Below are positions 27,452 to 35,668 of a DNA stretch of 64,000 nt, in pieces. This DNA comes from Sinomicrobium oceani (GTDB lineage: Bacteria > Bacteroidota > Bacteroidia > Flavobacteriales > Flavobacteriaceae): positions 62,001 through 126,000 of the forward strand of contig NZ_FPJE01000008.1 in assembly GCF_900119185.1 (NCBI RefSeq), in the 5' to 3' direction. The first letter of the stretch is position 1. Every line of letters starts with the position of its first letter. A program made the position numbers and the translations under genes. Below the pieces are notes generated by a model that did not search any database, had not been told where the DNA came from, and worked only from the letters and a program-made list of their open reading frames with translations.

Positions 27452-28420
27452 TTAGTGTTTAAGTATTACCGTATGAGTATCCGGAAATACATATTTCAGG
27501 TCCAGGAGTATAGCCAGACCTTCGATAACGTCTTCAAAGGAAGTCCCGGCAGGATAGGTTATAGTTATCCTTTTCCGTGTGATAGCATCGGGTAAAGCAT
27601 CGGCATGAACAGTGACGTCATAGCGGTCTTCCAGCATACGAAGTGCTTCTCCGAACGGAATATTATTAAACCGGAGCGAATCCCCGCGCCAGGAGTCTAC
27701 ATTGATCTGATCATTAAGCACAGCAATCCCGGTTCGGTTGTCGATTATAAGATTATTGTCTTTTACAAGGCTGACACTGTCCGACGGGTAGAATACCTTT
27801 ACACTTCCATCTTTAACGCCTACCGTAGACGTCATTTCATCCTCGTACGATTTGATACCAAAACGTGTTCCCGTTACCAGCAGGTGGTTATTGCCGAAAG
27901 ACACCCGGAACGGATGCTGTTTGTCGTGGGCCACCTCAAAGTATGCTTCTCCGTTGAGCCGGACGTCCCTGTCATTTTTAAAATCGGGATGGTAAGAAAG
28001 TACCGTAGCCGAATTGAGCCAAACTACCGTGCTGTCGGGAAGCATAAAATTGCGCGCAGGTTCTCCGGCAGTAACTTTAAGCGTTATATAACGTTCGTCT
28101 CCCGGCATTACTGTTGCCATCCATATTCCCAGTGTAAACAACAGTAAAACAGCGGCAGCAACAGCATAGCGGAACCTGTAACGTCGCGGGGCAGGAGGGT
28201 CTTGCCGGAAGCCGAGTTCCTTCCTTATTTTCCGAAGTAGTTTTTTATTTTCATGCGATCCGGACATTGCCGCCGGGGCATCGTTCCACTCCATTTCGAG
28301 CAGGCGCTCGGTCAGAAAACGATTCTCATCCTTCTCCAGAGCCTGGAGTAATTGTAATTTTCCCCGGGGTGTAAGGGTCCCCTGCAGGTATTTTTGCCAT
28401 AATGTATTCAAAGGTTCCAT
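27452..28420 (-). CDS. FecR-family anti-sigma factor
   Basis: 322 residues with an N-terminal cytoplasmic segment (1-84), one membrane helix (about 85-106) and a periplasmic FecR domain (GEPARNFMLPDSTVVWLNSATVLSYHPDF, then FEVAHDKQHPFRV), followed by a C-terminal STN-like region (FNNIPFGEALRMLEDRYDVTV). It should hold the adjacent ECF sigma factor until the receptor STN domain signals ligand binding. It lies 89 bp after the sigma gene and 41 bp before the receptor gene. Confidence 0.93.
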   Translation of the reverse strand: MEPLNTLWQKYLQGTLTPRGKLQLLQALEKDENRFLTERLLEMEWNDAPAAMSGSHENKKLLRKIRKELGFRQDPPAPRRYRFRYAVAAAVLLLFTLGIWMATVMPGDERYITLKVTAGEPARNFMLPDSTVVWLNSATVLSYHPDFKNDRDVRLNGEAYFEVAHDKQHPFRVSFGNNHLLVTGTRFGIKSYEDEMTSTVGVKDGSVKVFYPSDSVSLVKDNNLIIDNRTGIAVLNDQINVDSWRGDSLRFNNIPFGEALRMLEDRYDVTVHADALPDAITRKRITITYPAGTSFEDVIEGLAILLDLKYVFPDTHTVILKH

Positions 28421-28509
28421 AAATAGCGGGCTTCTTTGTGTTTGTTAACCGGTATATCCGGAAAAACACAAAAACACCTAAGCAAAAAATGTTAAATAAT
28501 GTTAAAGGT

Positions 28510-29076
28510 TCAGGAAAAGCAGATTTCGAGTAAAAGCACACCAACGGCAGAAAATCCGGAGAGTTCTTCTTTGAGCACAGCCAGGGCACGGTTCATGTGG
28601 TTTTCTACCGTACTTTTGCTAATACCCAGTTCCAGGGCTATCTCTTCTGTAGAACGTCCCTTGATCCTTTTGAGAATAAGTACTTGTCTGGGACGTTCCG
28701 GCAGCTTCTCTATAGACGCCTCCAGTGCACGGTAAAAAGTTTCCCGTATCCTGAAACTTTCCTCATCCTCCGTATCAAAGGAGATATCACTCTCTGAAAT
28801 GGAAGTGTAAAGCTCCTGCTTTAAAGATTTCAGGGCGAGATTGCGGGAGATCGTAAAAAGGTATGCGCTGAAGTTTAGAGAAGCGTCGATCTCTTTCCTT
28901 TTTCTCCAGACGGTAATAAATGTCTCCTGGATAATATCGTCCGTATGAAAATCCAGACGAAGTTTTGCTAAAAAATTCCTGATCTTGTCTGTATACCTGT
29001 AATACAGTGCCGTAAATGCTTTTTCATCGCTCTCGGAGAGTCGTTTTACCAGTACTGAATCCGGGATGTGGGCCAT
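28510..29076 (-). CDS. ECF RNA polymerase sigma-70 factor (FecI-like)
   Basis: 188 residues: sigma region 2 (DEKAFTALYYRYTDKIRNFLAKLRLDFHTDDIIQETFITVWRKR) and region 4 (LPERPRQVLILKRIKGRSTEEIALELGISKSTVENHMNRALAVLKEEL) are complete. First gene of the sigma-fecR-receptor-DUF4249-small protein row, all on the minus strand. This is the common Bacteroidota cell-surface signalling locus. A small palindrome GGATC-4-GATCC lies 27-40 bp upstream of the start. No TAnnTTTG box is evident there. Confidence 0.94.
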   Translation of the reverse strand: MAHIPDSVLVKRLSESDEKAFTALYYRYTDKIRNFLAKLRLDFHTDDIIQETFITVWRKRKEIDASLNFSAYLFTISRNLALKSLKQELYTSISESDISFDTEDEESFRIRETFYRALEASIEKLPERPRQVLILKRIKGRSTEEIALELGISKSTVENHMNRALAVLKEELSGFSAVGVLLLEICFS

Positions 29077-29188
29077 GAAGATGAAAAGCTTTTGAATGTT
29101 CTGGATCGGATGATCCTGTATTGTATTGCGAATGTAAAACTAATTACGTCATGGAATGTTAAAATATAGTGAAAATTATTTTCTCCTT

Positions 29189-29230
29189 GTAAAACAAGCC
29201 TGTTCACAGAAAGTAGCTCTGAAAACAGGC
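29189..29230 (-). terminator. terminator of the amidase-cassette operon
   Basis: GCCTGTT (29198-29204) pairs with AACAGGC (29224-29230), with inner pairing CAGA/TCTG. Read on the minus strand the stem is followed by TTGTTTT. It lies about 50 bp past the stop of the last gene and before the sigma gene. Confidence 0.65.
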
Positions 29231-29278
29231 ATGAATATACGGGCTGACCGGAATTTTCAAAACCGGCGTGTACGGTGT

Positions 29279-31036
29279 TCAGAGATAGTCGGCACCGCGG
29301 ATAGGAGTAGGGAAATTATCCGTGATCCTGGTGACTACACCTATCAGTTGAAACCCTTTTGACGCCACTGTTGCCGTGGGCTTTACTTCTTTTTGCAAAA
29401 ATACATTTTTTGTAAATACCTGTCCGGTCAGAAGTGATGCGGGTGTAAACGTTATACGTTGTGATACGTATCCGGGAACTTTAACCTCCATGACCAATTC
29501 GGCATTCCTGTTAAAACTCCCCTCTAATATATGTCCAGAAGTATTGATCAGTGTAATATTTGCAGGTTTGCCCTCCGTGGTGAAGAGAAGATGCTGCGGC
29601 AAAACCGCAACGGCAGCCTGATTATCCCGATCCTTAAAAGAAAATATTCCCTTGACATTCAGAAGAAATTTGATATGAGGAGACATTTTAGTAAACTTCA
29701 TTTTAGGTTCCATGGCGATACGGGGAGTTACACGGGCTTTGTTTACCTTTTTCACGGTGACGGTATCCGTTTGTAAGCGCGGTGCCAGCGTTACGAATTG
29801 CTGTTGTTTTTTACTGATGAGCGTACGCATACTCTGGACATCCTGCTTGTTTTTTTTCTCCAGTCCGGAAGATACGTTCAGAATAGTTTTCCGGTTAATA
29901 TTCAGTGCGGTATTTACCGAGTTGAGGTTGAGTTTCTGACCGGTACGCAATTGTGCCGTATTGATGATAAAAGGACCGAGATTCTGAATCTGGTCGGTTC
30001 GGAGGAGTTTTTTGTTTTTATCGGAGTGTTCGGGTAGTTCTATACGTACGTTACGTACAAAAATAAATTCGGTAGTCACTTCCGGAATATCAATATCCTC
30101 CCGGTTGAGGACATACATGTTCCAGAAAGGAGAACGAAGCAGGGATTCGTCAAACCACGGACGGGTAATTTTGGCAAAGAGCAGTTCGAACTCAATTTTT
30201 TCGATATCGATATCAGCCATGTCAGAGTTGCCGAAAATACTGCCGTATTCCTCTTCCCGGACCAGGCCGGAAAGCGTGTCCAGTTCCGGTTTCCGGATCT
30301 CTATTTTTTTCCATTCCGCACTATTTCCTTTATACAGGTTATTGGGGGTACAACTGGTATAATAAAAAGTATCTTCCACATGGGTCCGCACGGCACTTTC
30401 AAAAGCACCTTTGGTCGCTATAAACCTCCGCATAAAACGTTTGAATTCGTCTTTAACCACATTAAGAATAACAGCTTCCACCTTCTGTCGGTTTCCGGAA
30501 GCTTCCCATGTCGTTTCCAGTTTTTCGAGACTTTCTTTTTTCAAATCTATTTCCAACACGTTATCCGGGGCATTTTCGGTAAGTGCTGTAATTTCATTAC
30601 CCAGTTTTTTTATCAGGGAGTCATAAGAACGATATTCGTCAAAATCATCACCCTGGAGAAGATTAAGCACTTTGAGAAAAACAGGGTGTCCGGAAATCAT
30701 TTTTATGGTCAGCGTGTCGGGGTCCATAAGTTTCAGTCCCCGGAGGATCTCTCCGTAAGCACTGTAAAGATAGTCTTTGCGATCGCCGGATACACTCCAG
30801 AAGTTACCTCCGCGACAAATCGTATTGGCCATCTGGGAAAACTCATAGAGCTCATCGTAATATTTATGGGCTTCTTCTGCGGCTTTATTGGTATCCAGAA
30901 AGAGAAAATCTTCATAATCGAAACCGGTGGAGAACGGAGAAAACAGCAACCTGTATTTTTCCTTGTCCTCTTCAGCCAGGTGATTATTTACAAAGTCATC
31001 TTTTATCTTCCTGAAAATCGTGGCTAATTGTGACAT
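29279..31036 (-). CDS. large protein of unknown function, paralogue of the next gene (cassette protein B)
   Basis: 585 residues, no signal peptide and no clear membrane helix. I do not recognise a named domain. The first 220 residues look helical and charged. Then come short motifs also found in the upstream neighbour: FYYTS-x2-P (224-230), a Trp at 242, I-x-RPW...L-x-S-x2-W (290-305), TTEFIFVRN (321-329) and, at the end, FQLIGV (562-567) followed by a Pro-containing tail. Between about 480 and 550 lies a beta-sandwich-like stretch (LINTSGHILEGSF...VPGYVSQRITF) that could be a PEGA/CARDB-like fold. Third and last gene after the CHAP amidase and protein A. Function unknown. Confidence 0.75.
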   Translation of the reverse strand: MSQLATIFRKIKDDFVNNHLAEEDKEKYRLLFSPFSTGFDYEDFLFLDTNKAAEEAHKYYDELYEFSQMANTICRGGNFWSVSGDRKDYLYSAYGEILRGLKLMDPDTLTIKMISGHPVFLKVLNLLQGDDFDEYRSYDSLIKKLGNEITALTENAPDNVLEIDLKKESLEKLETTWEASGNRQKVEAVILNVVKDEFKRFMRRFIATKGAFESAVRTHVEDTFYYTSCTPNNLYKGNSAEWKKIEIRKPELDTLSGLVREEEYGSIFGNSDMADIDIEKIEFELLFAKITRPWFDESLLRSPFWNMYVLNREDIDIPEVTTEFIFVRNVRIELPEHSDKNKKLLRTDQIQNLGPFIINTAQLRTGQKLNLNSVNTALNINRKTILNVSSGLEKKNKQDVQSMRTLISKKQQQFVTLAPRLQTDTVTVKKVNKARVTPRIAMEPKMKFTKMSPHIKFLLNVKGIFSFKDRDNQAAVAVLPQHLLFTTEGKPANITLINTSGHILEGSFNRNAELVMEVKVPGYVSQRITFTPASLLTGQVFTKNVFLQKEVKPTATVASKGFQLIGVVTRITDNFPTPIRGADYL

Positions 31037-31052
31037 GATTATAATCGTTTTT

Positions 31053-31120
31053 ACTCGGTAACCGAGAGTTAAAGAACTATTTAAGTTAAGCCTCGCGGTA
31101 CTCCCGCGAGGTTCTTAACT
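31053..31120 (-). other. palindrome and hairpin between cassette proteins A and B
   Basis: CTCGGT-A-ACCGAG (31054-31066) is a perfect palindrome 18 bp before the start of protein B. A stronger hairpin, CCTCGCGG / CCGCGAGG (31091-31111), is extended on the outside by AAGTTAAG / CTTAACTT and lies just after the protein A stop. There is no T run, so the pair may cause partial termination or processing, or be an operator. Confidence 0.5.
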
Positions 31121-31131
31121 TCTCTATGTGG

Positions 31132-32646
31132 TTATACCCACTCCTTAACATCCGGTTTGGCATCCGGAGATTTCGGGAGCATATGACATTTAAAACCGAT
31201 GAGCTGCATTCCCTGTATTTTTATACCCTGAGAGTCACTGCTCGAGCTCATATCGCGTTCCTGGCTGTTCGATTCGTATTTTCCCCCGGCGTGAAACGGT
31301 CCCCAGGACACAAATCCGCCACCACTTGCCTTGGTCATTTCGCTGGTGATTTCTGCATGCTGTTTCCCGAAGTAGAGATTGAGGTCTTTGACAAAGATGG
31401 CTGTTGTGGTATAGGCCGGGATCATCCCGGAGGGTGGTACCTGCCCGTCCGAAACCATATTATCTTTGAATTCACCGTTGTTCTGGTCAAACCTCCAGTA
31501 TTTACTGGTGAGAAAATTAAAATTGCACCAGCTCCTCGATATGGGCGCCTGGCATATCTTAAAACTGAGACGGAACTGTGAGGCATCTATTTTTCGCGTA
31601 CTTTTGGTCTTTTCATAACTACCTTTTCCACCGACATTAAAGAACCCAAGGGAAAGTCCGCCGCCGCCGCCGCCTTTTTTGGAGTCGAACTTATAGTTGG
31701 ACTGATAATCGGAGCTCCGGAAGGTGAATTCGGTCCACCCGCTATCGCTTTCCGCAAAACCGCCGGGGAGCAGTGAAGTATAGTAAAAATCGGAACCGGA
31801 AGACAGGCCGGTAAGCCGGGCTTTCTCCATGTCGTCGATATACTGCTGTTTCAGTGTCAGCATGCTCCTTCCTTCAACCTGGGCTATAAATGCGGCAATC
31901 TGATCATATTCTTCTTTATAGCCGTTTGTGATCCAGTCGTTTTTTGCAGCCATGACCTTATTCCGGAGTATACCGGCATTCATCGCCCAGAAATGGATAG
32001 CCGCAGGATCTTTGCCGGAAAGTGCGTTTACCCTGTGGGTATTGTATTCCAGCGCAGCACTCATGTATTGCTGCATCTTTTCGTTGTATAGTTTTACAAG
32101 CGGTGTTTCCTGTAATACTTCTTCTTCCTCTTCGGTAACGATATTCTTTTTGATCTTTTTTTCCTGAAGTAATCCCCGCAGCCTCGCAATTTTGGCCTTG
32201 GTTTTCTCATCCGGTTCGAAATTGGCTACCTGGCTGAATTTCAGAATATGATTGTACGCCTGCGAAAGCGTGTTTTCCGGATTCCATACATTCATGGTAA
32301 CATCGCCGGTAACCCCGCTGGTATCCGGGATCATATCGCAAAGTCTTGCGAGGTTTTCTGCCTGCATATACTTCCTGCTGACGTCCTGAGCCAGGAGCTG
32401 GTTGATTTCTTCCGGTGTTTTTTCCACAGGTTTTTCACCGTTGCTGTTTTCCGGCTGGCGGATTACACCGGTAAGCCCTGTAGACAAAAATTCCAGTTCG
32501 TCTTTGGGGTAGGGCATGCCTACAGAAAGCCAGGCGAGGTAGTTGTCATCCGATTTAGGGACCACATCATCTCCGTTGGTAAGTACGTCGTATAACTTAC
32601 CCAAAACAGAATTCATTAATTGTTCCGGTAATACTTCTTTTGCCAT
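31132..32646 (-). CDS. large glycine-rich protein of unknown function (cassette protein A)
   Basis: 504 residues, no signal peptide. The N-terminal half (1-280) is helical and charged with an acidic run (TEEEEEV near 171). The C-terminal half is beta- and glycine-rich. A six-Gly run opens GGGGGGLSLGFFNVGGKGSYEK (325-346), and a second unit, SGGGFVSWGPFHAGGKYESN (441-460), has the same pattern, so this half has an internal repeat. Motifs FYYTS-x2-P (287-293), IS-RSW...L-x-S-x2-W (369-384), TTTAIFVKD (413-421) and MQLIGF (480-485) recur in the downstream gene. I do not know a named family. Alternating small and aromatic residues would suit a membrane-inserting hairpin, but that is inference. 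It starts 28 bp after the amidase. Confidence 0.75.
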   Translation of the reverse strand: MAKEVLPEQLMNSVLGKLYDVLTNGDDVVPKSDDNYLAWLSVGMPYPKDELEFLSTGLTGVIRQPENSNGEKPVEKTPEEINQLLAQDVSRKYMQAENLARLCDMIPDTSGVTGDVTMNVWNPENTLSQAYNHILKFSQVANFEPDEKTKAKIARLRGLLQEKKIKKNIVTEEEEEVLQETPLVKLYNEKMQQYMSAALEYNTHRVNALSGKDPAAIHFWAMNAGILRNKVMAAKNDWITNGYKEEYDQIAAFIAQVEGRSMLTLKQQYIDDMEKARLTGLSSGSDFYYTSLLPGGFAESDSGWTEFTFRSSDYQSNYKFDSKKGGGGGGLSLGFFNVGGKGSYEKTKSTRKIDASQFRLSFKICQAPISRSWCNFNFLTSKYWRFDQNNGEFKDNMVSDGQVPPSGMIPAYTTTAIFVKDLNLYFGKQHAEITSEMTKASGGGFVSWGPFHAGGKYESNSQERDMSSSSDSQGIKIQGMQLIGFKCHMLPKSPDAKPDVKEWV

Positions 32647-32674
32647 GATCGTTGATTTAAGATTAATACTTGTT

Positions 32675-33340
32675 TTATTGGTTTAAAAGTTTGGTAAGCA
32701 GTTCTCTTGTCGGTTTGTCAAAGACTCCGTTAATAGCTAAGGTGAGATCCGAAGCCTGGAAATCTTTTAATGCCTGCTCTGTTTTCGGTCCGAAAATACC
32801 ATCGGAGGTTCCGGGGTTATAGCCCAGCTGTTTTAAAGCATCCTGAAGACTTACCACTTCGGTGCCGGTATGTCCCTTTTTGAGGGTTTTTCCGGAGAAG
32901 ATCGTTTTTCCTGCCGCTCTCAATCTTCGGAAACCGAGCAGGTATTCGGTACTCCTTCCGCTGATGGAAACCTGGTTTCCCTGGTTTCCGCCGAGGCAGT
33001 AAATTCTTTTGCCATCCGAAGAAAATCCCAGAAAAATGCCTACATGTCCTTCCCAGGACTCCCTGCTTACCCGCCAGAAGACTACAACATCTCCAGGTTC
33101 GGGAATACTGACGGAAAATCCCTTGTTCAGCCAGGATCTGGCGGCAAGGCTTCCCGATTTTTCCAACCCGGCTTCCTGGGCTACCCAGTTCATGAACAAA
33201 CTACACCAGGCCGATTCGTCTGATGTATAGCCGGGGAAACCCGCTTCTTTGGCATAGTGCAATATTTGCGGGTTGGCTTCTTTTCCCGGAACTTCCTTAA
33301 CGCCGAGTTCCTGCATTGCGATTTGAAGTAAAGTTTTCAT
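32675..33340 (-). CDS. CHAP-type peptidoglycan amidase/peptidase with C-terminal peptidoglycan-binding domain (TIGR02594-like)
   Basis: 221 residues. Residues 1-145 are a CHAP/NlpC-P60-like papain fold of the TIGR02594 type: catalytic Cys46 in AWCSLFMNW, His99 in EGHVGIFLG and a polar third residue at Asn119 in GGNQGNQV. Residues about 152-218 are a PG_binding_1 three-helix domain (LQDALKQLGYNPGTSDGIFGPKTEQALKDFQ). It would cut peptide bonds in peptidoglycan. There is no signal peptide, so it must be delivered by another route, released by lysis, or act on incoming material. It leads a three-gene transcript with two unknown proteins and has its own promoter (33406-33436). Confidence 0.88.
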   Translation of the reverse strand: MKTLLQIAMQELGVKEVPGKEANPQILHYAKEAGFPGYTSDESAWCSLFMNWVAQEAGLEKSGSLAARSWLNKGFSVSIPEPGDVVVFWRVSRESWEGHVGIFLGFSSDGKRIYCLGGNQGNQVSISGRSTEYLLGFRRLRAAGKTIFSGKTLKKGHTGTEVVSLQDALKQLGYNPGTSDGIFGPKTEQALKDFQASDLTLAINGVFDKPTRELLTKLLNQ

Positions 33341-33371
33341 AATAGATAAGGATTAAAGTTTGTAGTGGTGC

Positions 33372-33392
33372 CGGAGCTTCCCGGGGGCTCCG
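33372..33392 (-). other. hairpin in the leader of the amidase cassette
   Basis: CGGAGC (33372-33377) pairs with GCTCCG (33387-33392) around a C/G-rich loop. It would lie in the 5' untranslated region between the predicted start near 33399 and the ATG at 33340, where it could affect translation or mRNA stability. Confidence 0.45.
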
Positions 33393-33405
33393 TATTTGTT
33401 TTGGT

Positions 33406-33436
33406 CAAAGGTATCCGGATGAGGAAACCGGCACAA
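33406..33436 (-). promoter_or_regulatory. promoter of the amidase cassette
   Basis: On the minus strand, TTG at 33436-33434 and TACCTTTG at 33413-33406 (23 bp start to start) fit the Bacteroidota consensus. Predicted leader about 60 nt. Confidence 0.6.
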
Positions 33437-33458
33437 GGGGCTTTTTCCTTGATTTCCA

Positions 33459-33498
33459 GGGGTGTTTACCCCGGGATGAAAGGGGATTTTTCCCCTTT
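33459..33498. other. two tandem hairpins in the divergent region
   Basis: GGGGT-gttt-ACCCC (33459-33472) and AAAGGGGA-tttt-TCCCCTTT (33479-33498) lie between the amidase promoter and the lipoprotein gene. The second is terminator-like but no gene precedes it on either strand; it may insulate the two divergent units or belong to a small RNA. Confidence 0.45.
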
Positions 33499-33566
33499 TG
33501 CTCATCGTGTTGTCCGGTTTTAAGCTTTTTATCTATACTTTTATCCAAACCATTAAACCACATATT

Positions 33567-34124
33567 ATGAAAACTAACTTTACCGGAAAGGCTATTTCAG
33601 CCGTAATGCTTATTCTTGTCCTGCTTTGTCTGTCTTGTACGGAACACCAGCCTGAAAAAGTCAATAAGCCCAAAAATACCATAGATGTAAAACGAGCTTC
33701 AAAACTCAGCAGCAGGTTTGTAAAGGAACTCGACAACCTGATGCAGGGCGTAAAAATGCGACAGGATACTGCAAAAGGATTTATACCCGTACACCAGCCC
33801 GCTTTCGAGTATACGAGCCATACCTATTACAGTCTGGATGAGCTTGAGCATTATTTTGCATGGGCAAAACAGGAGGCTAAGGCAAAAGGTTATACGCTTG
33901 AAGGCTTCCGTTTTTATTTCGGGGTTTATCCGGAAACAGAAGAATCAGGAGAAAAACAAAATGTCATGACCCTGTTTATTTCGCCGGCAGGGAAAAAAGC
34001 ACGTAAACAGGAAAGTGCATTCGTAAACATGCCTTTGATGTATAATGATGTCCCCGATAAAATAATGGATATCGACCCGTACAACTACGGTGGCGCTGGA
34101 GACCCGCCTAAAGCTTCTTATTAG
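33567..34124 (+). CDS. lipoprotein of unknown function
   Basis: 185 residues from ATG 33567 (MKTNFTGKAIS); the frame is open 69 bases further upstream but that part is not signal-like. The signal peptide ends in LLCLSCTEH, Cys24 being the lipidation site. The mature part has an alpha/beta character with aromatic-rich YTSHTYYSLDELEHYFAWAKQEAKAKG and FRFYFGVYPE. The C-terminal stretch YNYGGAGDPPKASY is flexible. I recall flavobacterial lipoproteins with this YYSLDEL...FGVY pattern but no function. Divergent from the amidase cassette; no close partner on its own strand. Confidence 0.75.
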   Translation: MKTNFTGKAISAVMLILVLLCLSCTEHQPEKVNKPKNTIDVKRASKLSSRFVKELDNLMQGVKMRQDTAKGFIPVHQPAFEYTSHTYYSLDELEHYFAWAKQEAKAKGYTLEGFRFYFGVYPETEESGEKQNVMTLFISPAGKKARKQESAFVNMPLMYNDVPDKIMDIDPYNYGGAGDPPKASY

Positions 34125-34247
34125 GATATTTGTATCGGGTTATCGGGTTAACCGGAGGAAATCAGCGCTTGATATTCCGGTACTCCATAACCCGATTTCC
34201 CTTTGGAGCATACAGATTTTCGAACATGATAAAACGGTAACAGGTAT

Positions 34248-34895
34248 TTGGAAACACTGACCATAAGCATACGGTATATCGCACTCTTGTCTGCCATCAT
34301 AGCTACACTGGCCTACGGACGCTATCGCCAGGGAAAGGGCAGGTATTTTGTGTATTCCATCTGGTTTACGGCAATCACTGAGTTTTCCTATAAGATCGTG
34401 TATTACCAGGTACTCGATGCCAGGTATCCCATACATTTTATCGTAAACACCTATACTGTTATACAGTTTCTTTTTTATTTCCTGTGGTACAGGTCATTGA
34501 TTACGAGCATAACGTACAGGAACAGGATACTGTTTATGGCCACCTTATTCCTTGCTTTTGGCATTTACAATAGTTTAGGGCTACAGGATTTTATTTATGA
34601 AAGACAGACCTATACCTATATTATCGGGACGATCTTTGTAATTATTACCATTTACCTTTATTTCGTAGAAGTCTTTAAGGACGATTTTATATTACATTTT
34701 CAACGATCTGTCTATTTCTGGTTCAGCCTCGGAATATTATTGTTTTTTATACCGTTCCTTCCGTTTATGATCGCATCCGAGTTTTTTCATTACGGAGGAG
34801 ATTTGTATTCTTTGGTTATCTTTATACTCAACGTGGTCATGCACAGTTGTTTTATCACAGGAGTTTTATGGAGCAGGAAGAGATACAATTACTGA
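34248..34895 (+). CDS. multi-pass membrane protein, likely sensor partner of the following kinase
   Basis: 215 residues from a TTG start (no in-frame ATG fits; an ATG at 34226 is in another frame and closes after four codons). About seven hydrophobic segments (near 8-24, 34-50, 62-82, 90-112, 118-138, 150-175, 182-205) fill almost the whole chain, separated by short charged loops. The last 28 bp overlap the histidine kinase gene, so the two are translated together. It resembles no transporter that I know. An integral sensor or regulator of the kinase is the natural guess. Confidence 0.7.
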   Translation: METLTISIRYIALLSAIIATLAYGRYRQGKGRYFVYSIWFTAITEFSYKIVYYQVLDARYPIHFIVNTYTVIQFLFYFLWYRSLITSITYRNRILFMATLFLAFGIYNSLGLQDFIYERQTYTYIIGTIFVIITIYLYFVEVFKDDFILHFQRSVYFWFSLGILLFFIPFLPFMIASEFFHYGGDLYSLVIFILNVVMHSCFITGVLWSRKRYNY

Positions 34896-35668
34896 TTCTG
34901 GCTTCTTCGGTGGTCCTGCTTTTATTGCTGGTAGCCGTAGTTTCTATTTTCTCTGTTTTCTACCGGAGAAAAACCAAACTGCTTATGCAGAAAGCCGAAG
35001 ACAAAAAACGTTTTGAGGAAGAGCTGGCGAAGGCCCAGACCGAAATCCAGGAACAAACCCTCAAAAATGTCAGTTGGGAACTTCACGATAATATCGGACA
35101 GTTGCTTTCCGTAGCCAAAATGCAGCTCAATATGCTCGAACGTGTGGTGGGGGAGCAGCAGAAGTCCCAGTTCAGAGAAGCTACCGATATTCTCGGAAAA
35201 GGAGTTCGTGAAATACGGCAGTTATCGCATTCTCTCAATGCAGATTTCATTCTGAACGTGGGTCTCGAAGAAGCTTTGAGGGCAGAAGTAAGCCGTTTCG
35301 AACGTCTTAATTTTCTGGAAACGGAATTCCACACCGAAGGTACTCCGGTTTGTATGGAGAAAAAAGACGAAGTGATCATTTTCCGGATCCTGCAGGAGTG
35401 CTTTGCCAATTGTATCAAACACTCCAGGGCAACCTTTTTATCGGTATGTATCCGCTATACGCCCCGGGAGATCATAATTTGTGTACGGGACAACGGAATT
35501 GGATTCATCCCCGAAAAGGTACGGAAAGGAGTCGGAATGATCAATATAAACCGCAGGGCGGCCATGATAGGAGCGAAAATACAATTGGAAGCGCAAAAAA
35601 ATGCGGGAGTTTCCATAACTTTGACATATCCCTTGAAACCAACCAAATACCACGATGAAACGCAGTAG
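34868..35668 (+). CDS. sensor histidine kinase, NarL/LuxR-partner type
   Basis: 266 residues from ATG 34868 (MEQEEIQLLILASS). One membrane helix (about 8-32) and a short coiled coil (40-65) precede the HisKA_3 dimerisation box ELHDNIGQLLSVAKMQL, with the phospho-accepting His73. The HATPase_c domain has ILQECFANCIKHS (N box) and VRDNGIGF (G1). There is no extracellular sensor domain, so input probably comes from the preceding membrane protein, which it overlaps by 28 bp. It overlaps the response regulator gene by 14 bp. Confidence 0.92.
   Translation: MEQEEIQLLILASSVVLLLLLVAVVSIFSVFYRRKTKLLMQKAEDKKRFEEELAKAQTEIQEQTLKNVSWELHDNIGQLLSVAKMQLNMLERVVGEQQKSQFREATDILGKGVREIRQLSHSLNADFILNVGLEEALRAEVSRFERLNFLETEFHTEGTPVCMEKKDEVIIFRILQECFANCIKHSRATFLSVCIRYTPREIIICVRDNGIGFIPEKVRKGVGMININRRAAMIGAKIQLEAQKNAGVSITLTYPLKPTKYHDETQ

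Noticed and set aside
33479-33498. Hairpin with T run as terminator of a gene on the plus strand
   Set aside because: No plus-strand gene ends before it, since the amidase gene runs the other way; kept only as an unexplained structure.
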